Part shown: in pieces, positions 57,942 to 64,000 of the stretch
Layout of the letters: each line of letters starts with the position of its first letter
Position numbering within the stretch: position 1 is the first letter of the stretch
Assembly: GCF_030818255.1 (NCBI RefSeq)
Contig: NZ_JAUTAG010000001.1
Location: 1,178,001-1,242,000, forward strand
DNA length: 64,000 bases
DNA from: Microbacterium sp. SORGH_AS_0969
GTDB taxonomy: Bacteria; Actinomycetota; Actinomycetes; Actinomycetales; Microbacteriaceae
Direction: 5' to 3'
Notes under the pieces: generated by a model
Seen by the model: the letters and a program-made list of their open reading frames with translations, nothing else
Database searches by the model: none
Told to the model about the DNA's origin: nothing
Translations under genes and position numbers: made by a program

Positions 57942-60865
57942 GGGGTGACCACCTCCGCGTCCTCGGGGTGCTGCGACTGACGGTCCACTTCGGCGCCGAG
58001 GCTCCGCAGGACATCGAGGACGAGGCCGATCACGACGAGGTAGACGCCGACGTCGAAGATCGTGCTGGTGACGAACTCCCAGTGCCCGATGAGCGGCAGC
58101 TCTCCTTCGAACGTGAAGCTCTGCAGCGGCGCATAGCCGAAGAAGAGGGGCACGACGGCGCACAGCACCGCGATCGCCATCCCCGCGCCGAGGAGTCGGC
58201 CGGCGTCGGTGGGAGCCGCCGCACCAAGTTCCCAGCGCCCGCCCGCGATGTAGCGCATGACCAGACCCATCCCCGCCACGAGGCCACCCGCGAAGCCGCC
58301 CCCGGGCAGGTTGTGTCCGGCGAACAGCAGATAGAGCGACACGATCATGATCGAGTGGAAGAGCACCCGGACGATGATCTCGAGCAGGATCGACCGGTTC
58401 TCGGGCTGCACCTTCGCGCCCGAGACCAGCCACGCCCGCGGAGCGCCGGTCTCACCGACGCGCTGCGCGCGGACGCCCTCTCCGGTCTCGACGAGCGGGC
58501 GGCGGCGACCGAGGCCGACGCGGGCGCGCGCGGTGCCCGAGCGGCGGGCGAGGTTGTCGCTGCGGTCGGTGATGAAGACGAGGGATGCCACGCCCGTGGC
58601 CGCGAGGACCAGCACCGACAGCTCGCCCATCGTGTCCCAGCCGCGCAGGTCGACGAGGGCGACGTTGACGACATTGCGTCCGTGACCGATCTCGTACGCC
58701 AGCGGGGGCCATTCGAGCGAGATGGGGAGGTCTTGCCGCGCTCCGGTCGCGACGATCGCGACGAGGGCCATGGTCAGACCCACGCCGACGCCGAGGATGG
58801 CACGGGCGATCGGGGCGACCGAGGCGTTCTGTTCGCCCATCCGCGCCGGCAGGCGGCGGAGGACGAGAGCGAACACGACGAGCGTCACGGTCTCGATGAG
58901 CACCTGGGTGAGGGCGAGGTCGGGCGCGCCGCTCGTCGCGAAGAGCACGACCATGCCGAGCCCCGTCACCGAGACCAGCGCCACACCCGTGTACCGCTTC
59001 CGTGCCCGCACGGCGAGGATGCCGGCGGCGATCATGAGCGGAGCGGAGATGAGCTGCGCGGGCGACTGCCACGCGTCGAGCTGGGCGCGCCACTCCTTCG
59101 ACGCGAGCAGCGCCGTTCCCTCGGCGACGACGAGGACGACGAAGATCGTCCCGACGTAGAAGGGCAGCGAGCCGCGCTGGAACCGTGCGGTCACCCACTC
59201 GGACGAGCGGTCGATCGCACGCAGCACGACGTTGTACGCGTCATTGGCGGTGAACGGCAGCACGCGGCGACGCTTGTGGAGCTGGGTCTTGCGCACGGCC
59301 CAGAACACCGCCGCACCCAGGACGAGCGTGCCGAGCGAGATGAACAGGGCGGGCTCGAGTCCGTGCCAGAGCGCGAGATGGTAGGGATAGTCGGGGGCGG
59401 CGACGCCCGGTGTCGCCTCGGGAAGCCCGTCGGCGTACGGCGCGAGCCAGTGGTCGACGATCGGTGCGAGGAACCCCAGCGTCAGCGACGCCGCGGCCAG
59501 CAGGACGGGTGCGGCGAGGAAGCCCATCGGGGGGTCGGGCCAGTCCGTCTTCTCGACATCGCGCTTGGTCCAGTACGCGCCCCAGAGGAACCGGATGCCA
59601 TAGGCCGCGGTCAGGGCCGATCCCACGACGATGCCGGCCAGGGCGACGATGCCCCACCCCGCTCCGGCCTCTGCCTCGTGCAGCAGCGCGCTGAGCGCGG
59701 TCTCTTTCGCGACGAAGCCGAGGGTCGGGGCGACGCCCGCCATCGACGCGATCGCGATGAACGAGGCGGTCGCCATGACCGGCGCCTGTCGTCCGAGGCC
59801 GGACAGTTCGCCGATGTCACGGGTGGAGAGCTGGCGGTCGATGACGCCGACGACGAGGAAGAGGCACGACTTGAACAGCGCGTGGCTGAGCAGGAGCGCG
59901 ACGCCGGCGAGAGCGGCATCCCTCGTTCCGTACCCGAGCATGACGGTCAGGAAGCCGAGCTGGCTCACCGTACCGAAGGCGAGGATGCGCTTGAGATCCC
60001 GTTCGCGCAGCGCCTGGAAGCCGCCGAGCAGCATCGTGAAGACGCCGAGCGTGATGAGGGTGGGACGCCAGAACGGCGTCTCGGCGAAGGCCGGCGACAG
60101 GCGCGCGATCAGGTAGATGCCGGCTTTGACCATGGCGGCGGCGTGGAGGTACGCACTCACGGGCGTGGGTGCCGCCATCGCGCCGGGGAGCCAGAAGTGG
60201 AAGGGGAAGATCGCGGACTTGCTCAGCGCCCCGACGAGCAGCAGCAGCACGGCGATGTCGACGACGGTGCCGGTGGGCGGGTCGGCGAGGATCGTCGACA
60301 GGCTCGAGGTGCCCGACTGCACCACGACCAGGACGACGCCGATCAGCATGACCAGGCCGCCGAGCGTCGTCACGAGCAAGGCTTGCAGTGCGGCACGGCG
60401 GCTTGCCGCGCGTCCGTGGTAGTAGCCGATCAGCAGGTACGACAGGACACTCGTGACCTCCCACAGCATGATCAGCACGACGATGTCGTCGGTGAGCACG
60501 AGACCGTACATCGCGCCGGCGAAGGCGAGGAGGACCGCCGAGAACTGCCCGACGCCGGTGGTTTTGCCGCGGAAGTACCAGCGGCAGTAGAGCATCACCA
60601 GGGCTCCGACACCCGTCACCACGAGGGTGAGAAGCCAGCTCAGGACGTCCATCCGCATCGAGAGCGAGACGTCGATGGCGGGAATCCAGCGGTATTCCTC
60701 GAAGGGAATGTTGGCGGAGAAGGCGGCAGGAGCGGCGAAGACCGCCTGCACGAAAGCGACGGCGGGAAGCAGTGCCGCGACATAGAACGCCCGTGCTCCG
60801 ATGCGGCCGACGAGCCACGGGAGAATCAGGGGGACGAGAGCGAACGCGCTGAGGAGTACCAACAA
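57938..60865 (-). CDS. mnhA: Na+/H+ antiporter subunit A fused with subunit B
   Basis: 975 residues. The N-terminal two-thirds are NuoL-like MnhA (SKSAIFPFHFWLPGAMAAPTPVSAYLHAAAMVKAG in part, the core antiporter motif), then a DUF4040 segment (ALTQVLIETVTLVVFALVLRR), and finally a full MnhB domain (about 830-960: LFAGHNLPGGGFAGGLVAGMGL). Such A-B fusions are known in actinobacteria. The start is TTG at 60865, with gaggagg 6 bases upstream; no better ATG or GTG fits. First gene of the operon; the complex exchanges cytoplasmic Na+ for external H+ and supports salt and alkaline tolerance. Confidence 0.95.
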   Translation of the reverse strand: MLVLLSAFALVPLILPWLVGRIGARAFYVAALLPAVAFVQAVFAAPAAFSANIPFEEYRWIPAIDVSLSMRMDVLSWLLTLVVTGVGALVMLYCRWYFRGKTTGVGQFSAVLLAFAGAMYGLVLTDDIVVLIMLWEVTSVLSYLLIGYYHGRAASRRAALQALLVTTLGGLVMLIGVVLVVVQSGTSSLSTILADPPTGTVVDIAVLLLLVGALSKSAIFPFHFWLPGAMAAPTPVSAYLHAAAMVKAGIYLIARLSPAFAETPFWRPTLITLGVFTMLLGGFQALRERDLKRILAFGTVSQLGFLTVMLGYGTRDAALAGVALLLSHALFKSCLFLVVGVIDRQLSTRDIGELSGLGRQAPVMATASFIAIASMAGVAPTLGFVAKETALSALLHEAEAGAGWGIVALAGIVVGSALTAAYGIRFLWGAYWTKRDVEKTDWPDPPMGFLAAPVLLAAASLTLGFLAPIVDHWLAPYADGLPEATPGVAAPDYPYHLALWHGLEPALFISLGTLVLGAAVFWAVRKTQLHKRRRVLPFTANDAYNVVLRAIDRSSEWVTARFQRGSLPFYVGTIFVVLVVAEGTALLASKEWRAQLDAWQSPAQLISAPLMIAAGILAVRARKRYTGVALVSVTGLGMVVLFATSGAPDLALTQVLIETVTLVVFALVLRRLPARMGEQNASVAPIARAILGVGVGLTMALVAIVATGARQDLPISLEWPPLAYEIGHGRNVVNVALVDLRGWDTMGELSVLVLAATGVASLVFITDRSDNLARRSGTARARVGLGRRRPLVETGEGVRAQRVGETGAPRAWLVSGAKVQPENRSILLEIIVRVLFHSIMIVSLYLLFAGHNLPGGGFAGGLVAGMGLVMRYIAGGRWELGAAAPTDAGRLLGAGMAIAVLCAVVPLFFGYAPLQSFTFEGELPLIGHWEFVTSTIFDVGVYLVVIGLVLDVLRSLGAEVDRQSQHPEDAEVVTP

Positions 60866-60960
60866 GGTGGGCCTCCTCGGGGTCGACGGGCTCTGGGCCT
60901 CGGCTCTCGGGGTGTCGCTTCTATTCTATGCGAAGCATGAGAGTCCCGGCACCGGCGGGA

Positions 60961-62010
60961 TCATGTGGTACGCGGCGGAGCAGTCGTCGTGCCCGCGCGG
61001 AAGGTGCACGCGAGATCGAGTCCCGACGGGGGTTCGTCCTGCAGCATCGCCGCGACGGCCTCACCCGCGGCCCGTCCTTTCGCGGTGGCGGGCTGGACGA
61101 GCGTCGTCAGCACGTGCGGAGCGAGACCGTCGACCACGACGCCGTCAAACCCGGTGACGCTGATGTCGTGTGGCACGCGGAGTCCCGCCTCTTCGGCCGC
61201 GCGGATGATCCCTGCGGCGAGCAGGTCGCTCTGCGCGATCACCGCGGTCGGGCGGGAACCGGGGTCGGCGAAGATCGTCCGACCCGCGATCATGCCCTCG
61301 TCGATCGAGCTCCCCGCCGCGGCGAGCGCCCGCGCCCCGGGGAAGATCTCCCGCGCCCCGGCGAGCCGATCCGCCGTCACGTCGACGCGGACCTCCGCGT
61401 CGTCGGCGATCCATCGACGCTGACGCGCGGCATCCGTCGGCAGGGTCACGATGACGACGTCGCGGTGTCCCAGGTCGGCGAGGTGGCGAGCGGCCTCACG
61501 CTGGGCCTCGACGTTGTCGAGCAGTACGCGCGGAATGCCCTCGCCCGCGTCGCCCTCGATGACGACGACCGGGATGCCGCGAGCCCGGACGATCTCGAGA
61601 GAGTCGCGCATGCGAGGGCTGCACCCGATCAGCACCGCGGCGTCGATCGGCGCCGTGTGGAGCGAGGGCTCGCTCACCGTCTCGCCGTCGTCGCGAAGGA
61701 GGAGAAGGGCCGCACCGAGCCGGGAGACACCGTCGGCGAGCCCGTCCATCATGTGCGTGGTGACCGGATCGAGGAACGCCGTACCGAGGTGCTCGTCGAA
61801 CACGACCCCGACGATGCCCGATCGACCGCGACGCAGCGACGCGGCGCGAGGGTCGGGGCCGGTGTAGCCGAGCTCCGCGGCCGCGGCGAGAACGCGAGCG
61901 CGCGTCGCCTCCGACGTCGGCGTCTTGCCGCTGAAGACGACCGAGGCGGTCGACGCCGAGACGCCCGCCGCGCGGGCGACGTCGCTGATGGTCGCCCGTC
62001 GCGTGCTCAC
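60961..62010 (-). CDS. LacI family transcriptional regulator
   Basis: 349 residues. The helix-turn-helix and hinge, TISDVARAAGVSASTASVVF then TRARVLAAAAELGYTGPDPRAASL, are classic LacI; the sugar-binding-like core has GIVGVVFDEHLG, FDGVVVDGLAPHVLTTLVQP and an AQSDLLAAGIIRAAEEAGL segment. GTG 62010 follows a TACGAT box by 6 bases and is leaderless. Two identical operators lie between it and the divergent MFS gene, so it should repress that transporter and itself. Confidence 0.93.
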   Translation of the reverse strand: MSTRRATISDVARAAGVSASTASVVFSGKTPTSEATRARVLAAAAELGYTGPDPRAASLRRGRSGIVGVVFDEHLGTAFLDPVTTHMMDGLADGVSRLGAALLLLRDDGETVSEPSLHTAPIDAAVLIGCSPRMRDSLEIVRARGIPVVVIEGDAGEGIPRVLLDNVEAQREAARHLADLGHRDVVIVTLPTDAARQRRWIADDAEVRVDVTADRLAGAREIFPGARALAAAGSSIDEGMIAGRTIFADPGSRPTAVIAQSDLLAAGIIRAAEEAGLRVPHDISVTGFDGVVVDGLAPHVLTTLVQPATAKGRAAGEAVAAMLQDEPPSGLDLACTFRAGTTTAPPRTT

Positions 62011-62016
62011 GGGCCG

Positions 62017-62022
62017 ATCGTA
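62017..62022 (-). promoter_or_regulatory. TACGAT -10 box of the LacI gene
   Basis: On the minus strand TACGAT ends 6 bases before the GTG at 62010, giving a leaderless transcript. The proximal operator begins 20 bp upstream, over the expected -35 region. Confidence 0.65.
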
Positions 62023-62042
62023 CCCGCGACACGCCCTCTGGC

Positions 62043-62074
62043 CGAATCGATTCGATTCACGTCGAATCGATTCG
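62043..62074. promoter_or_regulatory. Two LacI operators CGAATCGATTCG
   Basis: The perfect 12-bp palindrome CGAATCGATTCG occurs at 62043-62054 and again at 62063-62074, exactly 20 bp apart, in the gap between the divergent LacI and MFS genes. A central CG within a longer palindrome is typical of LacI family sites. The second copy touches the MFS -10 box (TACAGT, 62076-62081). Confidence 0.8.
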
Positions 62075-62075
62075 G

Positions 62076-62081
62076 TACAGT
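62076..62081 (+). promoter_or_regulatory. TACAGT -10 box of the MFS gene
   Basis: TACAGT is followed by 7 bases and the ATG at 62089, so the transcript is probably leaderless. The distal operator ends one base before it. Confidence 0.65.
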
Positions 62082-62088
62082 GAGGCGC

Positions 62089-63327
62089 ATGGACACCGCC
62101 CTCACCCGTTCTCAGCTCGTGCGCTGGCACATCGCGATTTGCGCGATCTTCCTGGCGAGCGGATTGAGCATCTCGACGTGGGCGTCTCGCGTCCCCGCGA
62201 TCCGCGCGTCCCTCGACATCGAGAACTCGGGCGTGGGCCTGCTCCTGCTGGGCATGGGCGTGGCATCCATCATCGGCCTCTCGGTCGCCCCGGCCGTCCT
62301 TGCGCGTCTCGGCGCCCGCACCGGCATGCTCACCGCTCTCGTCCTCGTCGGAGTGGGGCTCGCGATCATCGGGTTCGGCGCCGACGCCCTGCAGGTGTTC
62401 GGGGTCGCCCTGGTGGGACTGGCGCTGTTCGGGTTCGGCAACGGAGCGGTCGACGTGATGATGAACGTCGAAGGCGCCGCGCTCGAGAAGGCCACCGGCC
62501 GCACGATCATGCCGCTGCTGCATGCCTTCTTCAGCTTCGGCACCGTCATCGGCGCCGGGCTCGGATTCGTCGCGGTGAGCATGGGCATCTCGGTCTTGGC
62601 GCACTGCGTGGCGATGGCGGTGGTGATCCTCGTGGTCGCGTTCGTCTCGATCGCCAACGTCCCGCGCCGCGAGGTGGCGATGGACGCCCCTGCCGCCGAG
62701 GAGCGCGCGCATTGGCGCGAGCGCCTCAGCACCTCTCTCCAGGCGTGGAAGGAGCCGCGGACCTACACGCTCGGCGTCATCATGCTCGGTATGGCCTTCG
62801 CCGAAGGCAGCGCGAACGACTGGCTTCCGTCGGCCGTCGTGTTCGGTCACGGCGCGCCCGAAGAGGCCGGACCCGCCGTCCTCGCCGTCTTCTCGGTCGC
62901 CATGACGATCGGCCGTATCGCGGGCGGCCCCGTCGTCGACCGTCTCGGCCGCGTGATCGTGCTGCGCGTCCTCGCCGCGACCGCTGCGGCGGGACTCCTG
63001 CTGTTCATCGTCGCGCCGTTCGGGCCGCTGGTCTTCATCGGCGCCGCCCTGTGGGGCCTCGGTGCGTCGCTCGGTTTCCCGATCGGCATGTCCGCCGCCG
63101 CCGACGACCCCGCGAAGGCGGCCTCCCGCGTCGCCGCCGCGGCCACGATCGGCTACGTCGCCTTCCTCTGCGGTCCCCCGATCCTCGGCTGGATCGGCGA
63201 CCACATCGGGCTGCTCCCGACGCTGTTCATCGTGGTCGGCCTGATCGTGGCATCCGGGCTCTTCTCGGGGGCGGCCAAGCCGCTCACCGTCGAGAGCGCC
63301 GAGACCGAGAAGGTCCGGCGCGGCTAA
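62089..63327 (+). CDS. MFS transporter
   Basis: 412 residues, 12 hydrophobic spans, major facilitator superfamily (YbjJ/FucP-like group). FLASGLSISTWASRVPAIRA in helix 1, GNGAVDVMMNVEGAALEKATGRTIMPLLHAFFSFG (in part) and LGMAFAEGSANDWLPSAVVF in helix 7 are typical of this group. Divergence from a LacI repressor and the shared operators suggest a sugar or sugar-derived solute. The stop overlaps the convergent surface-protein stop. Confidence 0.9.
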   Translation: MDTALTRSQLVRWHIAICAIFLASGLSISTWASRVPAIRASLDIENSGVGLLLLGMGVASIIGLSVAPAVLARLGARTGMLTALVLVGVGLAIIGFGADALQVFGVALVGLALFGFGNGAVDVMMNVEGAALEKATGRTIMPLLHAFFSFGTVIGAGLGFVAVSMGISVLAHCVAMAVVILVVAFVSIANVPRREVAMDAPAAEERAHWRERLSTSLQAWKEPRTYTLGVIMLGMAFAEGSANDWLPSAVVFGHGAPEEAGPAVLAVFSVAMTIGRIAGGPVVDRLGRVIVLRVLAATAAAGLLLFIVAPFGPLVFIGAALWGLGASLGFPIGMSAAADDPAKAASRVAAAATIGYVAFLCGPPILGWIGDHIGLLPTLFIVVGLIVASGLFSGAAKPLTVESAETEKVRRG

Positions 63328-64000
63328 CGCGCGACCGCGGTCGTGGCTTTCGACGTCACGCTCTTCGAGGTGTAACCGGCCTTCGTGCCGGTCACCGTGA
63401 CGGTGAGCTTCGCGCCGCGCTGCGCGCTGGTCGGCGTGAACGATGCGGACGTCGCCCCGCGGATCTTCCCCCCGCTCGCGAACCACTGGTAGGTGAGCGT
63501 CGTCCCGCTCGTCCACGAACCCGGGACGGCCGTGAGGGTCGACCCGACACGGGCGATGCCGCGGATCGTCGGGGTGGGAGCGGTCAGGATGCCGGCCGCC
63601 ACCGCCGCCGTCGGCTTCGAGGTCTTCGACACCGACGTGTAGCCCGCGAGCGTCCCGGTGACCGTCACGGTGATGGACTTGCCCTTCTGCGCGGCACCCG
63701 GGGTGAACGACGTGGCGGTGGCCCCCCGCACCGCCACGCCGTCGGCGGACCACTGATACTTCAGCGTCGCGCCTCTCGCCCATGCCCCCGTGGTGACCGT
63801 CAACGCGCGTCCGACGCGGGCGGTGCCCGAGACGGTCGGCGTCGACGAGGCGAGCTTCGGGGCCGCGGCCGCGGCCCAGTCCATGGTCAGACGGGTGAAC
63901 GACCACACGCCGATCGAGACGGCGACCGCGCGAGCGGGATCGCTCGTTCCCTTGGCGGTCCCGTCGTAGTAGACGACCCGACCGTCGGTGTACTGCGCTC
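63324..64000 (-). CDS. Surface protein with Ig-like repeats (3' part)
   Basis: The C-terminal 224 residues of a larger protein; the frame is open to the right edge of the window, beginning QYTDGRVVYYDGTAKGTSDP. Two repeats of about 84 residues follow, each with VSGTARVGRALTVTTGAW / IRGIARVGSTLTAVPGSW, then YQW, GAT, SFTP and LTVTVTGTKAGYTSKS. Such Ig-like repeats are common in secreted actinobacterial proteins, where they serve as spacers or carbohydrate-binding modules. No sorting signal is seen at the C-terminus. Confidence 0.8.
   Translation of the reverse strand, partial: AQYTDGRVVYYDGTAKGTSDPARAVAVSIGVWSFTRLTMDWAAAAAPKLASSTPTVSGTARVGRALTVTTGAWARGATLKYQWSADGVAVRGATATSFTPGAAQKGKSITVTVTGTLAGYTSVSKTSKPTAAVAAGILTAPTPTIRGIARVGSTLTAVPGSWTSGTTLTYQWFASGGKIRGATSASFTPTSAQRGAKLTVTVTGTKAGYTSKSVTSKATTAVAR

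Noticed and set aside
57968..60940. 990-codon open frame antisense to mnhA
   Set aside because: Composed of Glu/Asp/Arg/His-rich sequence with no motif. It is a shadow of the antiporter frame.
60928..62088. Upstream extension of the MFS frame through the LacI gene
   Set aside because: It is antisense to LacI and lacks hydrophobic segments. The ATG at 62089 follows a clear -10 box and operators.

Overview
The window reads as one stretch of a high-GC Gram-positive chromosome, most likely a Microbacteriaceae (Microbacterium-like) actinobacterium. The reasons are the GC-rich codon use, many GTG starts, genes packed with ATGA/GTGA overlaps, many promoters whose TANNNT -10 box lies only 6-7 bases before the start codon (leaderless mRNAs), and actinobacterial families such as the Asp23/Gls24 operon, DUF3253, DUF2071 and the fused MnhA-MnhB antiporter subunit. 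No rRNA, tRNA, CRISPR array, transposase or integrase was found.

Layout. 1-1.8 kb: end of a sugar ABC importer (permease, lipoprotein). 1.9-5.1 kb: six-gene Asp23/Gls24 envelope-stress operon (minus). 5.5-8.8 kb: fdhD and a molybdopterin oxidoreductase, preceded by a 104-bp tandem duplication. 9.0-10.8 kb: a three-gene cassette whose middle gene is a close Rubisco-activase-type AAA+ ATPase, with no Rubisco in the window. 10.9-13.0 kb: small genes among three copies of a 78-bp palindromic repeat, plus a 32-codon relic of an FAD monooxygenase. 13.1-15.6 kb: purL and a small membrane peptide. 15.6-16.0 kb: low-complexity arrays (15-mer repeat, GGCCCC/AGCCCC hexamers). 16.1-17.8 kb: two paralogous membrane-anchored proteins. 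17.9-19.0 kb: DUF3253 and DUF2071 genes. 19.1-22.4 kb: glycine-betaine type ABC importer with a frameshifted permease. 22.8-30.0 kb: chorismate mutase, AI-2E exporter family protein, a short NagA-like deacetylase, lactonase, purA, a lipoprotein peptidyl-prolyl isomerase and argG.

30.1-35.9 kb is a fucoside-use locus: GH29 alpha-L-fucosidase, a complete sugar ABC importer, a GntR/FCD regulator whose probable operator also sits inside the importer promoter, and a relic of L-fuconate dehydratase. 36-39.1 kb: TetR regulator, a Walker-A-less ABC ATPase-like protein and a YhgE/Pip membrane protein. 39.1-53.7 kb is an amine-directed catabolic island: an NMT1/TauABC-type importer with a GMC oxidoreductase on the minus strand; an amidohydrolase, a LysR regulator, and a six-gene plus-strand operon (flavoprotein monooxygenase, RidA, DUF1028, M20 amidohydrolase, aldehyde dehydrogenase, copper amine oxidase). 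Together these could import an N-substituted or acylated amine, release the amine, oxidise it to an aldehyde and then to an acid. The actual substrate is not visible in the sequence.

53.9-60.9 kb: SRPBCC protein, then the Mnh/Mrp Na+/H+ antiporter operon (A+B fused, C, D, E, F, G; minus). 61.0-63.3 kb: LacI regulator and divergent MFS transporter with two identical 12-bp operators between them. 63.3-64 kb: the C-terminal end of an Ig-like-repeat surface protein that runs off the window.
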